The notes under the pieces are model-generated. The model was not told the DNA's origin. It saw only the letters and a program-made list of their open reading frames with translations, and searched no databases. This document shows, piece after piece, positions 13,159 to 21,199 of a stretch of DNA of 64,000 bases. A program made the position numbers and the translations under genes. Position 1 is the first letter of the stretch, and every line of letters starts with the position of its first letter. Source of the DNA: Osmia lignaria lignaria. Lineage: Eukaryota > Arthropoda > Insecta > Hymenoptera > Megachilidae. Location: positions 808,501 through 872,500 of the forward strand of contig NC_135044.1 in NCBI RefSeq assembly GCF_051020975.1. Direction: 5' to 3'.

Positions 13159-13233
13159 GAAAGGTGTCTGGGCCAAGGGTTGTCAGCCCCACTGACGAGT
13201 CTGACAGACAATCCCCGAGACGAAACGCCTTTT
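13159..13233 (+). ncRNA. Type III hammerhead ribozyme
   Basis: Reading the plus strand as RNA, the complete hammerhead core is present in order. Stem III 5' strand AAAGGUGU (13160-13167) is followed by C17 at 13168, giving a GUC cleavage site. Stem I follows (UGGG 13169-13172 with CCCA 13188-13191), then CUGACGA (13192-13198). Stem II is next (GUCU 13199-13202 with AGAC 13218-13221), then GAA (13222-13224), then the stem III 3' strand ACGCCUUU (13225-13232). Stem III has 8 pairs with one G-U, plus a possible ninth G-U. G10.1-C11.1 and A15.1-U16.1 are intact. Loops I (13177-13184) and II (13207-13215) can pair over 8 bp with one bulged U, consistent with the stabilising loop-loop contact of natural hammerheads. 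Stems I and II are closed by loops and stem III is open, so it is type III. Predicted self-cleavage is after 13168. Host transcript and function are unknown. Confidence 0.88.
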
Positions 13234-13239
13234 TCTCCC

Positions 13240-14470
13240 CTCTCCTACATTACTGACACGCTTTTTTAATACATCAGAATTTACTGTCGGTAAATTGGTG
13301 AGTTTCTTAGCCACGAAACGATGAAGTGGATCTGCCATTTCCAGAAGGACGCAAAAAATTCTCGCTTTTAAACGATCATTTAAAAGGCTAAATACGTTTC
13401 GCGAGCATATGAAGTATAACCGTAAAATAGAGATGGAAAGGTAATGGAAAAAGGTATGAAAATGATAGAGGGGATGGTAGGTCGTTAACGAGCACGTTGA
13501 CATGCTTCTTGTTGACAACGAAGGAAGCATTGATATTCCCGGCACGATCGTGTACACCGTGTTACTTAATATCTTTTTTCTTTTTTTTTTACCTTTCCAT
13601 GTTACCGTAGAGTCGAGATTCCGCTCGTCATTTGGTATGCCATTAATTAATTTGGGCCTCGAGAGCCAGCCAGACGCGAGCGACTCGCAATTAGTGTCAG
13701 AGAATCAGAATGCACGTGTCTACCAACTGCTCCTGTAAATATTTCTTCGTTCCATTCGGAATCAGGTTTTCACATGTATTTTTTTACCCTGAAAATTACC
13801 GAGATTTTATTTAATAAGATTCATCGACTAGTACCGGAAGTCGCCATCGTAATAAACCAAATTTAAAGGGTAATCGAATGAAAAACAAGTTTTTTTTTAT
13901 ATCATTAGTGATAAATAAAATACGATATAAGTTCTATCAGTATCGTGTAAAACTTTTATTAAAGTTACATGAAAATTGAAGACCTAGCGCTTTCAAAGTT
14001 TCTCCTTTTCCGATCGTTAATGGAAGTTACCGAAGACAAAGAGTGTTGCAAAGAAACGTTTCGTCTTCGAATAGAAGTTGCAATGGGACTGCAATGAAGG
14101 GAATCGAGTCCAACTTCGTGAACGCAATGCGGAAAAGTAGGAGGTACGATCTGGTGGTAGCTGTGCGTGCACGTGCACGCAAAACGGAACCTCTTGGACC
14201 ATGACCCGCGTCACGTGACCTTGATCCACTTTTTCCCCCCTCCAACCCTTTTCAATGAACGCTGAAGAGAAACGGTAGTACTGTATTACCTCCTTAACTG
14301 CTAATATGGTATTGCAAAAGTTACCATTTAAACAGGACAAAACAATCACCCTAAATTCTGCCTAAACGTTTCAATATAACTATTCAATATACGTTTCAAG
14401 TTCTCGCATATTATTTATTTAAAATGAACCATACTTAAATGTGAACATAAATATAAATAAAAACAACAGT
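13240..14470. other. Non-coding stretch downstream of the ribozyme
   Basis: Mostly AT-leaning sequence with T-runs. There is no tandem satellite copy of the hammerhead and no retroelement-like reading frame next to it. The minus-strand frames at 14017-14349 lie 3' of the glutaredoxin gene and have no recognisable content. Confidence 0.5.
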
Positions 14471-14473
14471 TAC

Positions 14474-14479
14474 TTTATT
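14474..14479 (-). terminator. Poly(A) signal of the glutaredoxin gene
   Basis: TTTATT on the plus strand gives AATAAA on the minus strand, about 32 bp beyond the stop codon at 14511. This implies a very short 3' UTR. Confidence 0.7.
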
Positions 14480-14510
14480 TACAAGTTACAAACAAAGCTT
14501 TGGAATAAGC

Positions 14511-15080
14511 TTAATTAGGAGGTTTCTCTTCTTTGGATTCCTCTTTTTCTAATAGGGCACTCGTGATACCCACTTTTTTTAGTTCTTCCACAAGCTCTCC
14601 ATTCTTGTGCATTTCTAACAATATATCGCATCCACCAACGAACTCTCCATTTATAAACACTTGAGGTATTGTAGGCCAATTAGAATAGGTCTTGATACCT
14701 AAATGTATATTGATTAGTTATTCATTTATATACTACAGTTCATTGCATTTAGCTCAGAGAAAGTACAATAGTTGTATTTGGAACAATGTTAACCTTGTCT
14801 AAGATTCTCATCTTCCAGAACATCATGGGCATCGTATTTGACATTGTGCATCCTTAGTATTTGTATAACAGCATTGCTGAAGCCACACTTGGGGCTGTCT
14901 GGAACACCTTTCATGAATACAACTACTTTGTTTTTCTGTAAAATACAATTGACAATGAATAGTATAATAGAAATGCAATACAAATGTTACCATGAGAATG
15001 CTTACTTTTACAAGGGTAGCAATTTTATCGGCAGTCGTAGAGAGATACCTAATACCGTTGTAAAGTTTAAAAGGAAACAT
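14511..15080 (-). CDS. GLRX5: Monothiol glutaredoxin 5, mitochondrial (3 exons)
   Basis: Exons on the minus strand are 15080-15006 (25 codons), 14935-14794 and 14698-14511. Introns of 70 and 95 bp have clean GTAAGC/CAG and GTTAAC/TAG borders. The exons total 405 nt and encode 134 aa. After a short presequence-like N-terminus (about residues 1-18, basic and hydroxylated, no acid), the protein has K34, the CGFS active site (42-45) and a long helix. WPTIPQVFI (80-88) carries the cis-proline, and GGCD (94-97) is the glutathione-binding turn. These are hallmarks of the single-domain class II glutaredoxins that bind a glutathione-ligated [2Fe-2S] cluster and pass it on in mitochondrial iron-sulfur assembly. 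The C-terminus is a Glu/Lys-rich tail. No frameshift or missing residue is seen. The start is the first in-frame ATG and gives a family-typical length. It probably shares an upstream region with plus-strand transcription beyond 15.2 kb. Confidence 0.96.
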
Positions 15081-15182
15081 TTCTCTGTCAACGATTATAA
15101 AACAATTAAATACGATCTGAATTTTCTAATGGAAAACAATGTGATAGGTTAACCGGTTAATGTATCGGTCACGAATGAATGA

Positions 15183-15192
15183 GGCCATCTTG
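15183..15192 (-). promoter_or_regulatory. YY1/Pho-like motif in the GLRX5 upstream region
   Basis: GGCCATCTTG on the plus strand reads CAAGATGGCC on the minus strand, matching the YY1/Pleiohomeotic core (AAGATGGC). It lies 103 bp upstream of the GLRX5 start codon, where such sites often occur in compact housekeeping promoters. ATGGC-containing relatives recur at 15252 and 15451. Confidence 0.4.
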
Positions 15193-15251
15193 GATTTCAA
15201 CGTCTCTTGAAAACAGTACTGCCGGCACCATCTCGGGGTGAATTACAAAAC

Positions 15252-15323
15252 ATGGCAGCATCCTTTTTTAGAACGTTTATTGATAAGTATCATTTTAAAA
15301 GCAATAAAGAAAAAGCCAAATAA
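15252..15323 (+). CDS. Possible 23-aa smORF divergent to GLRX5
   Basis: ATGGCAGCATCC... encodes MAASFFRTFIDKYHFKSNKE and then KAK before TAA. The start context is AAACATGG (A at -3, G at +4), a good animal initiation site. Overlapping AATAAA/AAATAAA hexamers occur inside and just after the stop. The 171-bp gap to the GLRX5 start codon suggests a shared bidirectional promoter. The peptide is too short for homology-based naming and could be a chance frame. Confidence 0.25.
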   Translation: MAASFFRTFIDKYHFKSNKEKAK

Positions 15324-15429
15324 ATAGAGCATCGAACAAAGTAGACTTCACTCCCTATGACATAAATATCAATCCGAATTCGCCCGCGTGAACATTTATA
15401 TGTAAATGATATATTTTTTTTATTTGATT

Positions 15430-15900
15430 GGTTTTATAATTCGGTATGAGATGGCGTGGACGGCACCTTTATCAAAGTTCGTTATAAAATGAAGAAACAT
15501 AAAAAGGTAAGATTCGCCCAAAACTTTCAACTAATTATTTTGCAAGAACACACAGAATCATCTTTACCGGCGAAGTGCGCAGGCCTGACGGCATACGTCA
15601 CTTCCTTTCGCAACTTCGTCGTGAGTGCATGCGTTTGTATCAAAGTGACATTAAATAGTATTAAAATATCTTATTAAATTGTGTATTAGGTATCAGAAGT
15701 ACAAAGAACAGGAGACAAAGTTGAAGAGACGACCGGAGTTGTGATTTCTGACATCAATTCAGCATTGTCTTCAGAAATGCGTAAGCTGAAAATTTATACT
15801 CTACTCTGTCGATATAGATACGAATTAAAATAACATTTTCCTCATTTATTCTGCTTTTATGATAGTAATTTATTAAATACCATTAATATCTTACTTTTGT
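15430..15900 (+). other. Exon-like segment, copy A of a diverged duplication
   Basis: Sequence resembling a short transcribed unit. A possible exon ends at AAAAAG|GTAAGA (15507). A TTAG acceptor is at 15688, followed by a frame VSEVQRTGDKVEETTGVVIS... open to about 15828. Joined, the two pieces start MKKHKK|VSEV. A diverged copy of the second part lies about 590 bp downstream (copy B), which suggests a duplicated exon or RNA segment. I recognise no protein family, and copy B has stops, so coding is doubtful. Confidence 0.25.
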
Positions 15901-15932
15901 TCTACTTTCTCTCCTATATTTCGGTGCCTTAA

Positions 15933-16004
15933 CCTCTTAACTTAAAAGCCCGAGAATACTCGGGCAAAATATATTTGTTATAATACAATTATTAAGTTAA
16001 GAGG
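15933..16004. mobile_element. 72-bp TTAA-flanked micro-MITE
   Basis: CCTCTTAACTTAA at the left and TTAAGTTAAGAGG at the right are perfect 13-bp inverted repeats, flanked on both sides by TTAA (15929-15932, 16005-16008). Inside is a perfect 7-bp hairpin (GCCCGAG-AATA-CTCGGGC). TTAA duplication suggests piggyBac-type mobilisation. At 72 bp this is extremely small, so a palindrome-forming relic is also possible. Confidence 0.6.
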
Positions 16005-16087
16005 TTAAGTTAAAAAAAATAATCTTGTCTTTATTTCAATATGGCCTCGATAATGTTCAACGAATCTTTCCCTTACGATTAGTATTA

Positions 16088-16111
16088 AAGTTTCGAAGCG
16101 CTTCGAAACTT
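16088..16111. repeat. 24-bp perfect palindrome
   Basis: The sequence AAGTTTCGAAGC followed directly by its reverse complement, with no spacer. It contains two TTCGAA sites. It may be a binding site for a dimeric factor or a cruciform-prone sequence. It lies 84 bp after the micro-MITE and just before copy B of the duplicated segment. Confidence 0.9.
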
Positions 16112-16127
16112 CTACCAATAGCTGTGA

Positions 16128-16430
16128 TTGGTCGACCCATTATGGCGTCCTCTCATTTCGACCAATCAGATTCATCGTTGTAGGGTGAAGTGCACGAAGT
16201 GTAGCGCAGCGCAACGTTCCTCTTAGAAGCTTCGTCCGTTTTGCACGCGTTTGCAACAGGTAAGATTAAATTATCTTTAAACATTATATCAAATTCCCTT
16301 TCGAGTGTTAGAAATACAAAAATAAAGGTCGAAGAGAAGTCTAGATTTTTGATTTTCGACATTAATTCGGTGTTTTCTTAAAAAATACGTCAGTTGCAAA
16401 TTCTTGCTCTTGTCGCGAATTCACAATGAG
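16128..16430 (+). other. Copy B of the diverged duplicated segment
   Basis: From about 16185 to 16430 the sequence aligns with 15575-15825. Matching landmarks include a GAAGTGC start, a GCAACTTCGTC/GAAGCTTCGTC block and a GAAGTACAAA/GAAATACAAA block. Further matches are GTYGAAGAGA, TTCGACATTAATTC versus CTGACATCAATTC, and CGTAAGCTG versus CGTCAGTTG. The alignment keeps codon register for over 25 codons, but copy B has TAA stops. The differences do not favour third positions, so I see no sign of coding constraint. Confidence 0.4.
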
Positions 16431-17633
16431 GTTGGAATAGCTGAATCTCAATAATTTCCTATTTATATCGATAATTTCTGAAATATTATTGAATGTTTTT
16501 AGTACTGTGTCCCACAATTTACTGTTTTAAGTTGTGAAAATTTATTTCGACAGTTTGTTTTTAGCAAGAAACTTCGATAACGTTCTTGAGCATCGTAACA
16601 TGAGACCTGTTCGTTTACCTGTTTCGGTATAAGCCGATGCCTGCCCGGGCCGAGCGATACCGAATAGTACCGAAATCCACCGATTGGTCGCGCCACTTCT
16701 CTCGCGAACGTCGAGGTGATAAGACTTGTCGAGAACCGCCTTCCGTATTAGCACATAGGTACGCGTACTTTACCTATAATTTGCATGCGTTATAGACTTC
16801 GATCTTTCGTTAATAATAATTTTATTGCTGTTGGTCAAATTTTATTTGCTTAAATTCGTATCTCTTATTTGTTACAGACATTTGGTTGATATTGAAAAGA
16901 CGCCACGCGATACGACAACGTGACACTTGATATTGATTTCAAATACAATTTCATAAAGAATTGGTAACGTTTTAATTTACTATTATCAATTATTAATATT
17001 TATTATTACTTTTTTTCATTGAATCGTTGTTAACTGTAAGCATTTTTGATATTTAATTACTACCAAGGTCAAGGAAGAAAAGATAAAAGAAATTTTTTTT
17101 TCTTTGATTAATTAATAGAAAAAGGATACTTAATTTTTCATTTTATTGAATAACTTCGAGTAGTAATTTAACACATGTGTTTTAAACTAGAACAAAATTG
17201 AAACAATTTGTATTTTACTGCAGATAATTACTTCCCTTCTGCAATTATTTAATTATATTATAATATACACTTTTCGGTGCATGTTGATATTAAAACGTTG
17301 ATATTAAAATAAAATCATGTTAATAGATAATCGGATAATTTATAAATCACGATATAATAGAATTTCCAACAATTTTCAATATCAACAGCTTACAATTTCA
17401 ACAACAGAAATCCCCTACTTTAATCAAATAGTTTAATATTTATTTAACAATGATTTTCTATCCTTGTAATATTCATTGAAATAATGGTCAACAATTATTT
17501 AAAATATATTTCACTGATATTTCCATTTACACATAATAACAGTACATATTTCCTTAACGAACGCTGAATAAGAAGAATATTTTTCTGTATATTTCCACTC
17601 GTTCAAAACATCCGTCCTGATTTTTTTTTCCAG

Positions 17634-18014
17634 GAATTGTTGTGACCGCGCGCAAGGCGGTCGGTAAAGTCAGGGTTTGCACGTACATACTTCCAATGTT
17701 TTGATTTTGTCAAGGGTGAACTGGCCCTGAATAGAGTTGCGATTGAACGATTAGGAATCACGCGATAGTAGAGTCAGTGTTTGCTACGTATTATAAAATA
17801 TTTTCTAGAGCATCGCGGCTCTGCTTTTTCTTTTTTCATCGCGAAAGTAGAGTCACTACAATTGTTCGCCGGAACTTATTCACGGTCGCGTTACTAGTAC
17901 TATATATCTTTATTTTTATTTTTTTTCCTTATTTTAATTGCTCGATATATTCGGTATTAGAGTCAGTGCAGCACTGAAGAGGAGTCTTGGACGTTGCTCC
18001 ATAAGGAAAGAGTG
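17634..18014 (+). ncRNA. Probable exon of an AT-rich-block lncRNA
   Basis: A strong acceptor (TTTTTTTTTCCAG) ends at 17633 and a strong donor (GAGT|GTAAGTAT) follows 18014. The exon-sized segment has no long frame. It contains a GC-rich hairpin near its 5' end (GACCGC-loop-GCGGTC). It also carries one copy of the TAGAGTTGCGA...CGCGA motif at 17732-17766 and three TAGAGTCAGTG/TAGAGTCACT motifs (17769, 17848, 17958). The strand follows from the splice sites. No transcript evidence is available. Confidence 0.35.
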
Positions 18015-18196
18015 TAAGTATCTTATTACTTTATTTAATTAATTTTAATTCAAATAGAATAATTTACAATTTCAACACTTGAGAGTTGTTTTTAATTGCT
18101 ATCACTTTATAAAATTAAAGTTCATATATAATTTTAATAGAATAAAAATTGATAATTTGCAAAATTAACCGTAATTCTTTTTTATTTTGTTATAGA

Positions 18197-18385
18197 TGAA
18201 TTCTTTTATTTTGCCGAGTTCCTGGACGGATTCTGATGGCTTTCTTCACGTGTTCCGTCTTTTCCAATAAGGCAACCTCCTGCCTGGTTGTTGTGCATCC
18301 TCCTACCTGATTGTTGTGCATCCTGCTACCTGGTTGTTGTGCATCCCCCTACTTGACAGTCGGAAGAAGAGTATATCTGCGAACG
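18197..18385 (+). ncRNA. Probable second exon of the lncRNA
   Basis: A good acceptor (TTTTGTTATAG) precedes 18197 and a strong donor (GAACG|GTGAGT) follows 18385, with an 182-bp intron between this and the preceding candidate exon. The segment opens with ATGAATTC (a 24-codon frame ending at 18271) and contains the 23-bp tandem repeat. The frame leaving this donor joins in phase to the exon at 20291, but no ATG precedes it. Confidence 0.35.
18276..18356. repeat. 23-bp tandem repeat, 3.5 copies
   Basis: Units start at 18276, 18299 and 18322, followed by a half unit. The shared core is TGGTTGTTGTGCATCC. Copies differ at only a few positions, so the array is young relative to the surrounding decayed sequence. 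Confidence 0.9.
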
Positions 18386-18401
18386 GTGAGTCGCATGGTT
18401 T

Positions 18402-18584
18402 ATGGTTCCTCCGGTGCCCGATCATGTCGTAGGACGAATGGTCCAAATCGACACGGGTTACTGGTTGTATACGTGGTTAGCGAGCATAGTGACTATGGGT
18501 ATAATTATACTCATGAGTAGTAGCATTTTTATTGTGTTTCATTTCAATCAGTTCAGGCTAGGTCTTCTTGTACTTCGCGTTTAA
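18402..18584 (+). CDS. Possible 60-aa membrane micropeptide
   Basis: ATG at 18402 opens 60 codons. After an N-terminal segment (MVPPVPDHVVGRMVQIDTGY) comes a hydrophobic stretch of about 26 residues (about 21-46, YWLYTWLASIVTMGIIILMS and on). The tail is short and basic. A single membrane span in a peptide this short is typical of insect micropeptides, but AT-rich DNA readily gives hydrophobic frames. It starts just after the GTGAGT donor at 18386, so it is translated only if that donor is skipped. Confidence 0.22.
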   Translation: MVPPVPDHVVGRMVQIDTGYWLYTWLASIVTMGIIILMSSSIFIVFHFNQFRLGLLVLRV

Positions 18585-18637
18585 ATATTATTTCTATTCC
18601 ACATATTCCAATAGATATTTATGAAATATATGAATGC

Positions 18638-18667
18638 TCTTAAATGTTCTTAAATGTTCTTAAATGT
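18638..18667. repeat. 10-bp tandem repeat (TCTTAAATGT)3
   Basis: Three perfect copies of TCTTAAATGT. It is short and otherwise unremarkable. Confidence 0.85.
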
Positions 18668-18669
18668 GG

Positions 18670-20165
18670 AATATGAAATATTTTAATACAGAAACAATTT
18701 TATTTAGTTTTTCTTTAACAGAGAAATCAGATACCATCTGATTTAGTTATTGCAAAGATTCAAATACTGGATATACGTATTAATAATACTTTTACAATTG
18801 ATTTACATTTTGTACGTTGTAAATTCAAATATAATTTGAGAATTTTTTATGAGTAGTAAAGTTTCATTCATTCTATAACGAAGTTTAACTTATTTACACG
18901 TTCATGAAAAATTGAACAATTTATGTGCAAGAAGACAATTCGTGACGGGTAGATTTCCAACTCAGAGTGATCTATTTCAACACATTTTGCGTATTCTTGA
19001 AAATTTACTCTGAGGAGGGAGTCGCCCGAGGATGTTTTAATTTTTTCATTAATTTTCACAATCAATTCATTTTTCATTGCAAAAAATTCTTAATTAGAGT
19101 AATTTTTCTTCCAATAAAATATCAAGTTCAATTTTCTTTTTCATAATTGCTCAATATTGCTTTTCAGTATTTCCTCTTGAAGCTTTATATTTACAAAGTC
19201 GAGTCACTTTTATTAAAATGATGAAATATTAGCCCGTTAGATGTTTATGTATTAATCATGGTTTCTAGATCAGGATTTTCAGGTTTAACCCCTTCCGTGT
19301 TTATTGCCAAAGTCCATTCACGTGCTCAGGTGCTACTTGGATGGGTAGAGGCAATGGGCACGATGACTTAGTTCATAAGAATAATAATTAATAAGCGGCT
19401 GGCATTGTGTTAGTATCTCGTGCACGACGTAATCTCCACATATGGTGTGTGTGTTTTTAGGCTGTGGGGTTGCGTCGGTTTAGTAACTTTTTCATTTAAC
19501 TTTTAATTTGAAATAATATTTTATTCAACAAGATATACGATGAACGTGCAAACCAAATAGTATTATTACCATTACTATTACTATATTGCCATTACTATTA
19601 CCATGATTATTACCATTATTATGGAATATCCTATATCAAAGTGGTTAATTAAATTTTTTAATTATCATTATACGCAATGATTGCTAGCCATGCCAAACGA
19701 TTTCAGTGAAAAATGGTACGTAACGTAGAGTGTGATGTGAGATGAAACTCGGGTGACGGAGGCGTCCCGGGACGTTCTCCCTAGTTTAGGCTTTTGCGCC
19801 CGGGTGGAGTGTATGGGGGTCGTGGAATGAATTTTCGTGAGAATGTGATTTTGCCTTTTTTAAATATAGCGTTAGGTAGGTAGGTAGTATACCTTCTGGT
19901 GTGTGTGATAGATCGTAAGTAGGTAGGGCCGGGACAGGTTGTCACAGTCTCTTGGTCGGGTAGGCGCGATTTCGCGTGATCAACCTGTACCTGGAATATA
20001 TTTGAAGAATTGACGATACGATCGATACGAACGGAGTATACCGTTCGCCTTCGATTCTGTCTGTACAATTTTTCAAATTTTTGGCGACTTCATAAGTCGT
20101 CATACGCGATCGCGATGGCACGAAACGCACAAGTTCTGCTCGAGCACGGCACGTGTGCACGAACA
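18670..20165. other. AT-rich stretch, no gene recognised
   Basis: Very AT-rich sequence with an (ATT/ACC)-type degenerate microsatellite at 19558-19622 and GGTAG repeats near 19876-19890. Minus-strand frames at 19781-20202 are stop-poor but have no recognisable motifs. Confidence 0.45.
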
Positions 20166-20171
20166 ACGGCT

Positions 20172-20201
20172 TATATAAAGTCCATTTTCGTCCACGTGTC
20201 A
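20172..20201 (+). promoter_or_regulatory. TATA box with TCA initiator
   Basis: TATATAAA starts at 20172 and a TCA initiator-like triplet puts A at 20201, 29 bp downstream, which is canonical TATA-to-start spacing. The predicted RNA starts with ATTAGAGTTTCGCGA, itself a member of the dispersed motif family that dominates the next kilobase. Confidence 0.45.
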
Positions 20202-20290
20202 ATTAGAGTTTCGCGATTTTTCTTTTTTGTTCATTGGTTTTTTTTTGTTTTGCGAATTTGCAAGTCTCGAGCTTTAGATATAAGTTTCAG

Positions 20291-20458
20291 GTGGGTGGAC
20301 CGCCCGAAGAAAGAAGTGGCTATGTGCCGAAGCGCCCCGACAAACTGTCTTTCAAGAGGGGAACTACTAATGATTTTGCATCCTTTTGCAAAAAAGGATG
20401 GGAAATCATTATCGTTACTACTTTGTCACTGTGCTCGCTTGTAGTTGTAGTTTTGTAA
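20291..20458 (+). CDS. Possible exon encoding a tail-anchored membrane segment
   Basis: A splice acceptor (TAAGTTTCAG) precedes GTGGGTGGACCG. The open frame gives VGGPPEERSGYVPKRPDKLS, then a short linker, then a hydrophobic C-terminal stretch of about 18 residues (EIIIVTTLSLCSLVVVVL) running to TAA at 20456-20458. Codon choice is less AT-biased than the flanks and the basic-then-hydrophobic layout suits a single-span or tail-anchored peptide. The upstream start exon is not identified. The frame extends to an alternative start at 20234 only with a GTG. No family is recognised. Confidence 0.25.
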   Translation: MGGPPEERSGYVPKRPDKLSFKRGTTNDFASFCKKGWEIIIVTTLSLCSLVVVVL

Positions 20459-20925
20459 TTGCAGGAGAAGAGGGAGCCCGTGACCTCCATGATTTTGGGC
20501 AAATCGCGTTTTCAATTTAGTGTTGCGAATGAATATCGATCACGGTTCAATTTAATATTGCGTATGAATGATTATCGCGATTTTCATTTAGTGTTGCGAA
20601 CTTTAAATATCGCGTTTCTTTCTTGCATTGCTTCAAAATAGAATTTAATTTTTCAATATCAATTGCTTTAAGATTTTTTAGAGCTTTGCTTTTTAATGTT
20701 GATTGCTTTAGTGTTGCGAATAAAAAATTCACGGTTTGAGAATCCCCTTTTTTGCATTTTAATTGCATGTCTGTTAAAGATAGCGTTGCGAATGACATTA
20801 GCGCGATTGTTTCCCCGTGTTGCGACTTATAAATACGCGATTGCTTTGCATTAGTTTATAGAGTTCCTTGCTAATTAGTGTTGCGATAATGAATATTCGC
20901 GTTTTGCATATTAGAGTTGCGATAT

Positions 20926-21029
20926 ATGATGAAATGCCCAAAAACGATGCAGTGAAGCTACCATGGTCCATGAGGCAGCTATGGACCAGCTGCTGAGGTA
21001 CAGCCTTGGATTGGCTGTACCACTTTTTT
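20926..21029 (+). ncRNA. Candidate structured RNA: twin hairpins ending in a T-run
   Basis: An 8-bp perfect stem (TGGTCCAT 20964-20971 with ATGGACCA 20981-20988, 9-nt loop) is followed 8 nt later by a 9-bp perfect stem (GGTACAGCC 20997-21005 with GGCTGTACC 21013-21021, 7-nt loop). Then comes AC and TTTTTT (21024-21029), as in an RNA polymerase III stop. ATGATGA (20926) and CTGA (20993) resemble C and D boxes, but no terminal stem joins them. The segment is more GC-rich than its surroundings and lies between motif-array copies. No known RNA family is recognised. Confidence 0.4.
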
Positions 21030-21199
21030 AGATTAGTGTTGCGTCTTACAAAATTCGGTAGATTTGAGTAGTGTTGCGTTACAGTTCGCGTTTTTTCTTT
21101 TTTCTTTTTTTCAGCTTAGCGTTGCGCATTATGGAGCAGCCTTCACGTGTACGCTTTTGTATTATATAATTAATGAAATTAGTGTTGCGAATGAATTCG

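Noticed and set aside
18197..20458. Spliced protein joining exon 18197-18385 to the membrane-tail exon at 20291
   Set aside because: The junction is open in frame, but the upstream frame has a TGA within the tandem repeat and no ATG after it.
20926..20996. Box C/D snoRNA (ATGATGA ... CTGA)
   Set aside because: No terminal stem brings the boxes together and no clear C'/D' pair is present; the hairpins are a better description.
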